This document shows, piece by piece, positions 15,434 to 22,585 of a DNA stretch of 26,449 nt. Made by a program: the position numbers and the translations under genes. The stretch's first letter is position 1; each line of letters begins with the position of its first letter. Source of the stretch: Euryarchaeota archaeon UBA40 (GTDB lineage Archaea; Thermoplasmatota; Poseidoniia; Poseidoniales; Thalassarchaeaceae); contig DAYJ01000098.1 of NCBI GenBank assembly GCA_002506875.1, positions 1-26,449 on the forward strand, written 5' to 3'. The notes under the pieces are model-generated. The model was not told the origin of the DNA and did not search any database. It worked only from the letters and a program-made list of their open reading frames with translations.

Positions 15434-16419
15434 CTTTTCCCATCGTCATGAATGATGACACTGCCCTGTTTATCAAGAATCAAGGGGAGGATGCGGTGAT
15501 TCGCATCGAGTTCTTGTCGCAGTGCTTCGCGAACTCTTGATTCTCCATGAGCGAGGAAGAATCCACCTCCTCCAGCTCCCAACAGTTTCGCTCCTGAGGC
15601 TCCACAACTGAGAATCCTGTCATGGAGGGCGTCTAGATTGTCTCCTGTAATACCCTCGACTAGCGTCCGTTTAATCTGCCATGATGCTTCAAGTAATCCT
15701 CCTACAGCTTCGAAATCACCTCGCTCGATGGCTCCTCTGACCTCGAATGCTTGTTCTCGGAGGTGTTCAAGTTCCGTCATACGATCCCCAGTCTTTTCTT
15801 TCTGTGCAGAAAGTACCGAGGATGCACTTCGGGTCATGCCTGTGAAGATAAGGGTAAATTCGGACTCAATCCTGTTAACAATCGATTCAGACAACTCTAA
15901 TGGATCAATACTAACGCTTCCATCAGGGAGAAAGCCAATTGTGTTGGCTCCACCTACTGCAGCAGCGAACTGATCCTGCTTACCGATGGGCTGTCCAAGC
16001 ACATCGATTTCGATTCGACAGGCCTCTTCGGCTAATTCAACAGGATTCATTGGACGGCCCACTAGGGTAGAAAGGGCATTGAGAAGGCCTACGGTAACCG
16101 CGGAGGAGGACCCAAGCCCTGTTCCGCGAGAGGGTATGTCTGCAATGGTAGTAATCTCCACTCCATGAGTCACGCCTGTGGATTTCATCGCTTCACGCAC
16201 GAGACCATGTTGGACCTCATCTAACGAATTCACAAGTTCCATATTCGAGTATGAAACACGGATCTGTTCGTCGAATCTTGGATTAACGGTCACATAGAGG
16301 TAGCGTGCCATTGCCATGGAGGTGACTGCTCCTCCATGGGGGCTTTGTTCGTAGAACGCGGCGAGATCTGTACCTCCGCCACAGAACGACGCTCTCACCG
16401 GGGTTCGGCTGATGAGCAT
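15424..16419 (-). CDS. GHMP sugar kinase, heptose-7-phosphate-kinase-like
   Basis: The 331-residue GHMP-superfamily kinase carries the N-terminal RTPVRASFCGGGTDLAAFY typical of HddA-like D-glycero-D-manno-heptose 7-phosphate kinases and related sugar 1-kinases. It also has the ATP-binding GTGLGSSSAVTVGLL (about 99-113) and the C-terminal GASGAKLLGAGGGGFFLA loop. It would phosphorylate a sugar for nucleotide-sugar synthesis feeding cell-surface glycans. The ATG at 16419 is chosen over a GTG eight codons upstream, because the family starts with this motif and a GGAG lies just before it. It leads the operon for a large sequon-rich surface protein, which fits glycan supply. The exact sugar cannot be told; no HddB/HddC or GmhA partner is in the window. 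Confidence 0.88.
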   Translation of the reverse strand: MLISRTPVRASFCGGGTDLAAFYEQSPHGGAVTSMAMARYLYVTVNPRFDEQIRVSYSNMELVNSLDEVQHGLVREAMKSTGVTHGVEITTIADIPSRGTGLGSSSAVTVGLLNALSTLVGRPMNPVELAEEACRIEIDVLGQPIGKQDQFAAAVGGANTIGFLPDGSVSIDPLELSESIVNRIESEFTLIFTGMTRSASSVLSAQKEKTGDRMTELEHLREQAFEVRGAIERGDFEAVGGLLEASWQIKRTLVEGITGDNLDALHDRILSCGASGAKLLGAGGGGFFLAHGESRVREALRQELDANHRILPLILDKQGSVIIHDDGKRWG

Positions 16420-16436
16420 GGTTCTCCGACAGAACC
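16420..16436 (-). promoter_or_regulatory. Hairpin abutting the GHMP kinase start codon
   Basis: A perfect inverted repeat of six bases with a five-base spacer (GGTTCT-CCGAC-AGAACC on the plus strand) ends exactly at the base before the kinase ATG. On the mRNA the likely ribosome-binding bases CGGAG fall in the loop and second arm. The hairpin could either hide the site from ribosomes or, as DNA, bind a regulator. The sequence is seen; the effect is inferred. Confidence 0.4.
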
Positions 16437-16486
16437 CCTTCACATGAAGTCCACGGAAGCGCGCCTATCTGGGGGTTCAGAACACG

Positions 16487-16530
16487 GGAAGGAATATGGT
16501 CGGTTTCATCCCGGTTAGGGAAGGGGAGAG
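16487..16530 (+). promoter_or_regulatory. Candidate BRE/TATA and ribosome-binding site of pyrB
   Basis: A purine-rich GGAAGGAA runs into TATGG (16487-16499), like an archaeal BRE plus TATA element. About 25 nt downstream would be the transcription start, near 16520. The short leader then holds AAGGGGAGAG (16521-16530), a Shine-Dalgarno, just before the pyrB ATG at 16533. A small palindrome GTTC-A-GAAC (16475-16483) lies immediately upstream. Spacing supports the call; no experiment does. Confidence 0.42.
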
Positions 16531-16532
16531 CC

Positions 16533-17465
16533 ATGACGAGTCTCATTACGATGGATGACCTGACGAACGAAGAGATCATCTCGATACTAGATATAGCGGA
16601 ACAGATGTTACCGATTGCACGTGGTGAGGCATATACTCCAATCCTTTCTGGTAAGGTATTGGCCAACCTCTTTTTCGAACCATCTACTCGAACCAGGATG
16701 TCCTTTGAGGCGGCTATGAAGCGGCTCGGTGGCTCTGTTCTGAATCTTGGAGATGTTTCAACTTCGTCAGTTGTCAAGGGTGAGACCTTGTTCGATACGA
16801 TGCAGATGATGGATGGATATGCGGATATTGCTGTAATTAGGCATCCTCGTCAGGGCGCTGCTAAGTATTCCTCAGATGCTGTTGAAATCCCTGTAATCAA
16901 TGCAGGAGATGGTGCAGGTCATCATCCCACTCAGACTTTGTTGGACTTATTCACCATCCGCAAATGTCATGGTACACTCGAAGGCCTCCAAGTTGCTCTT
17001 GTGGGCGACCTGCGTTACGGCCGCACAGTGCACAGTCTTTCAGGAGCTCTTGCCCGTTTCGGGAGTTCGCTCACTTTCATTTCTCCGTCGTCTCTTTCGA
17101 TGCCTAGAGAGATTGTGCAGGATCTCCGTAATTCGGGTGTGGATATTGTTGAGACAGAGGACTTCCTCGGGTCGATTGAATCATTGGATGTCATTTACAT
17201 GACTCGTATTCAGAAGGAGCGTTTCCCTGATGAAGAGGAGTATCGGAAGGTTGCCGGTGTCTTTTGCTTGACTGCTAAGGACCTTGTAAACGCCAAGAAG
17301 AACATGATCATCATGCATCCTCTCCCTCGAGTCAACGAAATTGCCCCAGATGTTGATTCAACTCCTCATGCCAAGTACTTTGAACAGGCATTCTACGGCG
17401 TCGTTGCGCGAATGGCATTGCTCTGTCGTCTTCTCGAAGTAGATGTTCAGGAGGCGATTGAATGA
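16533..17465 (+). CDS. pyrB: Aspartate carbamoyltransferase, catalytic subunit
   Basis: The 310-residue enzyme joins carbamoyl phosphate and L-aspartate to N-carbamoyl-L-aspartate, the committed step of pyrimidine synthesis. The carbamoyl-phosphate loop FFEPSTRTRMSFEAAMKRLG (47-66) has STRTR at 51-55. Lys81 follows in VSTSSVVKGETL, and GDGAGHHPTQTLLDLFTI (124-140) carries His128. The aspartate-binding part includes LVGDLRYGRTVHSLSGAL and MHPLPRVNEI. Length is typical. It overlaps pyrI by four bases (ATGA), which makes equal amounts of catalytic and regulatory chains likely. It is divergent from the GHMP kinase operon. Confidence 0.97.
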   Translation: MTSLITMDDLTNEEIISILDIAEQMLPIARGEAYTPILSGKVLANLFFEPSTRTRMSFEAAMKRLGGSVLNLGDVSTSSVVKGETLFDTMQMMDGYADIAVIRHPRQGAAKYSSDAVEIPVINAGDGAGHHPTQTLLDLFTIRKCHGTLEGLQVALVGDLRYGRTVHSLSGALARFGSSLTFISPSSLSMPREIVQDLRNSGVDIVETEDFLGSIESLDVIYMTRIQKERFPDEEEYRKVAGVFCLTAKDLVNAKKNMIIMHPLPRVNEIAPDVDSTPHAKYFEQAFYGVVARMALLCRLLEVDVQEAIE

Positions 17466-17935
17466 GCGAGCAAGGTATGAGAAGGGTAACTGCGATTCAG
17501 AACGGGACTGTCATCGATCATATCCCAGCAGGGTCATCATTGAGTGTTCTTGGTATGTTGGGGCTCCTTGATTCTCGACGCACCCCTATCTCTCTTGTCA
17601 TGAATGTTCCAAGCAAGAAGTTAGGACGCAAGGACGTGATTAAAGTCGAGGATCGTGAATTGACTCAGGAGGAACTTGATCGCCTCGCGATTATTGCTTC
17701 AAATGCCTCAGTCGCTATCATCAGAGACTTCAGGGTTGCGGAGAAGAGGACCGTAGAACTTGGTTCGGAGTTAGTAAATATCGCTCGGTGCTCTTTCTCA
17801 AATTGTATTACAGCGAATCCAATGGAACCACTTCCACACCGCTTGGTTGTGCGAAGCGCTGAACCTATGGAATTGAGATGTGCTTATTGTGGAAGGATTC
17901 AGGAGATCGGTGCTCTCATCAATCATTTGATTTGA
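17462..17935 (+). CDS. pyrI: Aspartate carbamoyltransferase, regulatory subunit
   Basis: The 157-residue regulatory chain binds nucleotides (CTP, UTP or ATP) and tunes the PyrB trimers in the dodecameric holoenzyme. The N-terminal allosteric domain shows IQNGTVIDHIPAGSSLSVL (12-30). The C-terminal zinc domain has a Cys4 site at Cys110, Cys115, Cys140 and Cys143 (ARCSFSNCI and LRCAYCGRI). This is the usual arrangement in enterobacteria and archaea. The start ATG overlaps the pyrB stop and the gene ends just before a poly-T run, closing the pyrBI unit. Confidence 0.97.
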   Translation: MSEQGMRRVTAIQNGTVIDHIPAGSSLSVLGMLGLLDSRRTPISLVMNVPSKKLGRKDVIKVEDRELTQEELDRLAIIASNASVAIIRDFRVAEKRTVELGSELVNIARCSFSNCITANPMEPLPHRLVVRSAEPMELRCAYCGRIQEIGALINHLI

Positions 17936-17940
17936 TGCCC

Positions 17941-17946
17941 TTTTTT
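17941..17946 (+). terminator. Poly-T transcription terminator after pyrI
   Basis: Six consecutive T residues preceded by CCC begin five bases after the pyrI stop. Archaeal RNA polymerase typically stops at such T runs without a hairpin. It separates the pyrBI unit from the Lrp-family gene, which has its own putative promoter. Confidence 0.45.
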
Positions 17947-17950
17947 GCGG

Positions 17951-17961
17951 AGAAATTAGAA
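17951..17961 (+). promoter_or_regulatory. Candidate TATA element of Lrp-family gene
   Basis: The AT-rich AGAAATTAGAA is centred about 28 nt before the ATG at 17984, and no Shine-Dalgarno is seen before that start. This fits a leaderless promoter just downstream of the poly-T terminator. Support is by spacing only. Confidence 0.35.
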
Positions 17962-17983
17962 CTAGTCTTACGGTGCGGTACCT

Positions 17984-18409
17984 ATGGTCCATCTGACGGA
18001 AAATGATCGCATCATACTCGATGCTTTACGAAAGAATAGTCGGGCAACAGCTCGTGCGATTGCTGAGTCAGTGGGGTTGAATCAACGCACAGTTAGTGCA
18101 CGGATTACACAGTTGGAGGAAAGCGGAGTCATCCGTCAATACACGATACGTGAGAGTGGGGCAGGCTTGTCCGCATTAATTCGAATCAAAGTCAGTCCTG
18201 GTGCAAAGGAGATTGGTGCCCTAGGTGCAGAAATACGCACTTGGTCTGGCGTTGATACAGTGTTTGAAATTGCGGGTGAGGCCGATCTTATTGCCCTTGT
18301 TCATGTCTCTGATACGATATCTCTTCGAACTCTTCTTGACCGTATTTGGGAATCTTCGTCTGATCAGATTGCTTCGACTATTACGGAACTCGTTCTGGAA
18401 CAGTATTGA
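17984..18409 (+). CDS. Lrp/AsnC family transcriptional regulator
   Basis: The 141-residue protein has the N-terminal winged helix-turn-helix LTENDRIILDALRKNS (4-19) with recognition helix GLNQRTVSARITQLEESG (about 29-46). The RAM (effector/oligomerisation) domain follows from about residue 60, including IRTWSGVDTVFEIAGEADLI and LVHVSDTISLRTLLDRI. Such regulators often sense amino acids and are common in archaea. Neighbours are pyrBI upstream and the P-loop kinase downstream (51 nt). A direct target cannot be read from sequence; autoregulation and control of nearby genes are usual for the family. Confidence 0.93.
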   Translation: MVHLTENDRIILDALRKNSRATARAIAESVGLNQRTVSARITQLEESGVIRQYTIRESGAGLSALIRIKVSPGAKEIGALGAEIRTWSGVDTVFEIAGEADLIALVHVSDTISLRTLLDRIWESSSDQIASTITELVLEQY

Positions 18410-18460
18410 CCCCCTGTCCTTCACCGAAGGAAACATGAGGTCGAAGTATGAATTCAGACC

Positions 18461-19069
18461 ATGGCGGATGAGCAGATGGTGGTTCGCACGCCGAGACTCG
18501 TCCTCATTGCAGGGGCAACAGGTACAGGTAAATCCAGGCTCGCTCATATGGTTGCACATGAGATGGGATTCAGTCGATGTGTATCTACGGACACGATTCG
18601 AGAGGTGCTTCGAGTCGGGCGTTCTCCCAATGATTCTCCTGAACTTCATCGTTCCAGTTACTCTCATGGGGCAACGGGTGACCCTGTGAACGACTGGTTA
18701 GATGCTTGCGAGCCAATCCGATCAGGTATATCTGCAGTCATTGATCGTGCTCGCTCCCAAGGTGTCGACCTTGTTCTTGAGGGTGTACATCTAATCCCTC
18801 AGTCCAATTGGATTCGGGAATGGCGTGAGAGTGGGGGGCGTGCAGCAGGGGTCTATGTCACGGCTGATGCTGAGGCACAACATCGCGGATTTATCGTTGA
18901 ACGTGAGTCCAGCAGTTATCGTGGATCAGAGAGGTATATGATGGCCTTTGAACGCATTCGAGCAATCCAGCGCGCCATGATGGAGCGCGGACGCCTTGCT
19001 GAATGGATCCGAATTGACCCTCTTCTCCACGAGGATCCATTAATTCGTGTCCGTCAGAATCTGATATGA
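18461..19069 (+). CDS. P-loop kinase, 2-phosphoglycerate-kinase-like
   Basis: The 202-residue protein has Walker A GATGTGKS at 18-25, then the segment CVSTDTIREVLRVG (40-53) and LVLEGVHLIPQ (about 106-116). These two motifs are characteristic of archaeal 2-phosphoglycerate kinase, which makes 2,3-bisphosphoglycerate as precursor of cyclic 2,3-diphosphoglycerate. Known archaeal forms are about 300 residues with an extra N-terminal domain; this one lacks that part. An alternative is a zeta-toxin-like or other small-molecule kinase of the same fold. The gene is 51 nt after the Lrp-type regulator in the same direction and ends with no gap at the stop of the opposing pilin-like gene. Confidence 0.7.
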   Translation: MADEQMVVRTPRLVLIAGATGTGKSRLAHMVAHEMGFSRCVSTDTIREVLRVGRSPNDSPELHRSSYSHGATGDPVNDWLDACEPIRSGISAVIDRARSQGVDLVLEGVHLIPQSNWIREWRESGGRAAGVYVTADAEAQHRGFIVERESSSYRGSERYMMAFERIRAIQRAMMERGRLAEWIRIDPLLHEDPLIRVRQNLI

Positions 19070-19501
19070 TTAGGATACATCGATTTCTGCGTGTAAATCA
19101 ATGAGAAGCCGCCCGTTTCGATCAGCAATTCCTGCTTCAGCGACAACGGTACAAATATCTGAATCGATTGTTGCATTAAGATCGACAAGAATGATTTCCA
19201 CACCTCGATGCTCCCCATGTCGCATCAAATCCGCCTTTACACTATTTGCTGCATCTAGACACCTTTCTTCCACTGTCCCAATTCCGTTCAAGTCATCGAA
19301 TCGATGCTGAATTGATGTTTGCCAGACCTCACTGGTCTCTTCAGCAGTTTGTAGTACAGCATCATCGGATGCATTGTAGGGTTCTCCCATACCGACAACC
19401 TTCACGCTGTAGATTGCCATCGACAATAGTGCAAGAATGAGAACCACTCCTGTAGCTAGGAGCATTTGTGCCTCATCATTAGAGCGTTCTCTTCTCATCA
19501 T
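19070..19501 (-). CDS. Pilin-like small membrane protein 2
   Basis: The 143-residue protein starts MMRRERSNDEAQMLLA and has one hydrophobic helix (about 16-36, GVVLILALLSMAIYSV), followed by a soluble domain rich in Asp/Glu with a Cys pair (EERCLDA and SDICTVV). A charged, AQ-containing stretch right before one N-terminal helix resembles haloarchaeal pilus-locus and pseudopilin proteins. The start at 19501 overlaps the stop of the previous gene by ATGA. It is the last gene of the pilus operon and its stop abuts the opposing kinase gene. A minor pilin or assembly factor role is inferred; no class III signal peptide cleavage motif is clear. Confidence 0.7.
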   Translation of the reverse strand: MMRRERSNDEAQMLLATGVVLILALLSMAIYSVKVVGMGEPYNASDDAVLQTAEETSEVWQTSIQHRFDDLNGIGTVEERCLDAANSVKADLMRHGEHRGVEIILVDLNATIDSDICTVVAEAGIADRNGRLLIDLHAEIDVS

Positions 19502-19944
19502 ATGCCCCCTCCAACATGCCAAACCTGTACTCCTATAGTCCACAAGTGGCCGTCTACGTCTTTCAGATGCATTACTGACAAGGTTTGAGATGGTGGAATC
19601 TCAGCATCTCCTGCTCGTTCCATAGCACCGGAGTCCACTGCTAGCCAACAGTTGCCAGTCACGGTCTGAGGTAACTGTTCAAGTATCAGAGTGCAGGCCT
19701 CATCACGGCGGTCTGCCTCCAGATGATTTTCGAGAGTTGACGATCCGTCTTCATCGACTATCGCTACAGATAGTAAGTGCGCATCTTCTGCGGCGAGCCG
19801 GAGAGATGCATCCGATGCAATTGCGTTGGTATCAGGTACCTGGAGTTGGATTACGAAGGCTGCAGCAAGAAAGAACAACCAGAATAGTGTAATCATCTCA
19901 ATCATGTGGACTTGAGCGGAATCATCTCGAAACAAATGTTTCAT
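19498..19944 (-). CDS. Pilin-like small membrane protein 1
   Basis: The 148-residue protein begins MKHLFRDDSAQVHMIEMI and has one hydrophobic helix (about 17-34, EMITLFWLFFLAAAFVIQ). An extracytoplasmic domain of about 110 residues follows, with the pair EACTLIL and GNCWLAV. The ATG at 19944 is preceded by GGGTGATTGG, a good Shine-Dalgarno, and follows the TadC-like gene stop by four bases; a start nine codons earlier would overlap that gene. It shares with the next gene a DD/ND-x-AQ stretch just before the helix, pointing to a common pilin-like export signal. The function is inferred from gene order. Confidence 0.7.
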   Translation of the reverse strand: MKHLFRDDSAQVHMIEMITLFWLFFLAAAFVIQLQVPDTNAIASDASLRLAAEDAHLLSVAIVDEDGSSTLENHLEADRRDEACTLILEQLPQTVTGNCWLAVDSGAMERAGDAEIPPSQTLSVMHLKDVDGHLWTIGVQVWHVGGGI

Positions 19945-19948
19945 CCAA

Positions 19949-21484
19949 TCACCCTGGAGCGGTCCTACCAATAGAGTGTACCAGTCCTTCCGCCATCGGT
20001 ACTCCGATGAGATCGGGGGTAAAGGCCACGAAGTTGAACGCGAATAGGGCTAGAATCAGCATGAAGCCCGAGTGTTTCATTCCGTTCGATAGGCGGCCAG
20101 TTGCCATGAGGCCTGCCATCGCACCATTGCCCACGGCTTGTGCCGATACCCCGTAGAAGAACACCACGAGGAAGAATAGTGGGTCTACAGCGTTAATTTG
20201 CATGTTCCCTATACTTTCGGATTCGCCCCCACTATTGGAGGAAGCAATCGCCGGGATGAATACCTTTGACAAAACAACGATAACTCCCATGAATACGAGA
20301 TAAGATACCCATATGACAGAAATATACGAGGCGATTGCACGAACACGCTCACCTTCAAGGAATTTAATTTCTCGAGAATCATTGGCTGCAGTAACAAGAA
20401 TATCTGAGATTTTTCCACCGGCTTTGTTTGCCTCATCTACTAGAGATACAGCTCGATGGACAAGAGGAGTATTCACCCGTCCTGCGAACAACCTCATGAC
20501 GTCACCAAAGGGAATTCCCCAAGATAGTTGATCTGACATCTTTTGGATGTCATCGTTCAACGCTCCATATTCGGAACGAGCTAATGTGCGGACTGAGACC
20601 ACCATGGAGAGACCTCCCTTCCAGTATTCTGCGAGATCACGCAGGAAGTCGGGAAACTTATCCTCGATTGCCTTGATCTTTCGTGCCTGTGCATCTTTGT
20701 AAATCGAAGGGGGGAACACTGCGACCAAAAGACCGATTCCAAAGAAGTTGACGAATATAGTGGGGTGAATATCGAATGGTCCAAGTTCGAACCCTGGTCC
20801 AATCCAAAGTGATTTATTGTTCATGTTATCTGGAATTCCATCATACGCATCCACGGATACGGTGAACTCGAAGGTCCTGAGAGATGGTTGACCTGGTTCT
20901 ATTTCTACCCAAATTTCGTACTTCTTGTTGGCTTCAACAGGAATGTCTTGAAGTCCACAATCATCCGAGTTAGCGACAATCTGTGCACTATCTTGTACCG
21001 ATGTTGTCAAGTCATAGTACCGTTCAACAACAGAGAGTGTGAATACTCCGTTGTTGTCTGCTTCTGCTGAACATTCTATGTTAGCAAACTGTTGGGGATG
21101 AGGCATCGTACCCAGTCGTTGTTTGTCAATACCTGGGACTATGAAGAAACCTGCACCGCCAGGTGATCCTACCTTCGACCATTCTTCAGTCCAAATTTCC
21201 GTAGAGGGTGATTCCTGAGTAAGGAAGCAGGATTCGTTGTCCGAATAGGTTGGAGGCACAGGGCTGTTCGCATCGAAGGAATCTGGACAAGCCATGTTGA
21301 GAAACATCGGCATCTGATTTATGGGTTTGAACACGAGGTCCGCGTTGGTAATCCAAAATCCCATGCAACTCACGCCAAGCATCATACATATGGCGAGGAT
21401 GATGCTAAAATTGGTCTCGGACCGGTCGTCTTTTGGGAGTTCCAGTCTGACCTTAATCTTCTTCTTACGGTTCTTCTTTGCCAC
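19949..21484 (-). CDS. TadC/PilC-like pilus platform protein with large extracytoplasmic domain
   Basis: The 511-residue inner-membrane protein ends in a T2SSF domain (about 275-410) with helices near 241-261 and further ones in the C-terminal third. The cytoplasmic helices show FLRDLAEYWKGGLSMVVSV and VDEANKAGGKISDILVTAA. The unusual feature is at the N-terminus. After a Lys-rich stretch and one helix (26-47) there is an extracytoplasmic region of about 190 residues with Cys66, Cys86, Cys138 and Cys176, not part of the usual family. The start is a GTG at 21484 with GGGAGGG upstream. It follows the first TadC-like gene by 16 nt. Such proteins form the platform over which the ATPase drives pilin insertion. 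Confidence 0.85.
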   Translation of the reverse strand: MAKKNRKKKIKVRLELPKDDRSETNFSIILAICMMLGVSCMGFWITNADLVFKPINQMPMFLNMACPDSFDANSPVPPTYSDNESCFLTQESPSTEIWTEEWSKVGSPGGAGFFIVPGIDKQRLGTMPHPQQFANIECSAEADNNGVFTLSVVERYYDLTTSVQDSAQIVANSDDCGLQDIPVEANKKYEIWVEIEPGQPSLRTFEFTVSVDAYDGIPDNMNNKSLWIGPGFELGPFDIHPTIFVNFFGIGLLVAVFPPSIYKDAQARKIKAIEDKFPDFLRDLAEYWKGGLSMVVSVRTLARSEYGALNDDIQKMSDQLSWGIPFGDVMRLFAGRVNTPLVHRAVSLVDEANKAGGKISDILVTAANDSREIKFLEGERVRAIASYISVIWVSYLVFMGVIVVLSKVFIPAIASSNSGGESESIGNMQINAVDPLFFLVVFFYGVSAQAVGNGAMAGLMATGRLSNGMKHSGFMLILALFAFNFVAFTPDLIGVPMAEGLVHSIGRTAPG

Positions 21485-21500
21485 CGTATATCCCTCCCAT

Positions 21501-22568
21501 TCACATCTCGTTTTCTTTTGACATCAGCCATACAAAGAGGGAATATGCGATGTGGATCATGGGTAAGAGCCCCATTACAATGCCATAAACCATATTCTCT
21601 GAAATTTGTGATCCTGCTCCGGATACCCAGAACATAATGACTAGCATGACGATAAGGAAGAGAGGCATTGCAACTGCGACCACAATGTATGTCTCCGCGA
21701 ACATTGCAAGGGTCTCAAGGAACATTGTCAATCGTATGCGATTTTCCCGCATGTAGTGCTCCGCACGGTTGAGGAAGTACAACTTGAGATTTCCACCAGA
21801 GGATAGGGTACCAACCATCCCTTGGAAGAATTCAGTGACCCAAGTAGAGGCGGCCCGATCAACAGCTAGCTTGACTGCTGTGATGATATCGTAGCCGAAT
21901 AGTGTCATGTCACGATAAATCATCGAAGAGTCGTAGGCAATGTCGCCATAGATGTCACCATTCTTTGCAAGTGATCTAAAAATCCGCACAGGTGTTGCAT
22001 TCGCTGCGGACATTGCTGCGGTATAGGATGAAGCGTAGGGCAAGAATTTCTCAAGACGCTCTGCCCGATCTGCACGCTTACGTTCAGCCTCTCCGCCGAA
22101 GTAACGGTTGGACATCACGGGGACGATTAGCGCGAGAAGACCTACAACCAACACCTTCCACAATAATGGAAAGGTCTGGGTAGCATAATGCGGACATCCG
22201 TTTCCAGGAAGAGACGGATTGAGATCGTTCTTGTGCCAGAATTCCCAGTCTTGACATGGCATGACTGTGGCAATATCCTGAATGGATTCATAGATGGCAA
22301 TTAGACCAGCACCGGGGAGGAAGACGAGTGCCAGAAGTGCCCCACATCCGAAGATTACTGCAATCGTACTCATCAGTTGAGTCGACTTGTAGACTTCTGG
22401 CATGACTCGTATGTCCGCTTGAACAAGTAACTTGGTGAGATCAGCATCGCCCCTAGCACGATCGCGATACATCCTTCCAAAGAAAGCCGTGGAGAACTTT
22501 TGCCACGTTGTGAGGGTCATGCCTTCGAATTCGTAGACCTTCTCCCTCGATTTTCGTTTCTTAGCCAT
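21501..22568 (-). CDS. TadC/PilC-like pilus platform protein
   Basis: The 355-residue protein carries a T2SSF-like domain. It has four hydrophobic segments: about 65-93, 133-152, 294-316 and 326-350. A periplasmic-side loop of about 40 residues between the first two holds Cys105 and Cys125. The cytoplasmic part shows RLEKFLPYASSYTAAMSAAN and VTEFFQGMVGTLSSGGNLK, typical of archaeal TadB/TadC/FlaJ-like proteins. The ATG at 22568 has GGAGGGAAGAGGG just upstream. It follows the ATPase gene by 17 nt and precedes its longer paralogue by 16 nt. Paired platform proteins occur in tad-type and archaeal type IV pilus systems. Confidence 0.88.
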   Translation of the reverse strand: MAKKRKSREKVYEFEGMTLTTWQKFSTAFFGRMYRDRARGDADLTKLLVQADIRVMPEVYKSTQLMSTIAVIFGCGALLALVFLPGAGLIAIYESIQDIATVMPCQDWEFWHKNDLNPSLPGNGCPHYATQTFPLLWKVLVVGLLALIVPVMSNRYFGGEAERKRADRAERLEKFLPYASSYTAAMSAANATPVRIFRSLAKNGDIYGDIAYDSSMIYRDMTLFGYDIITAVKLAVDRAASTWVTEFFQGMVGTLSSGGNLKLYFLNRAEHYMRENRIRLTMFLETLAMFAETYIVVAVAMPLFLIVMLVIMFWVSGAGSQISENMVYGIVMGLLPMIHIAYSLFVWLMSKENEM

Positions 22569-22585
22569 CCCTCTTCCCTCCGGGT

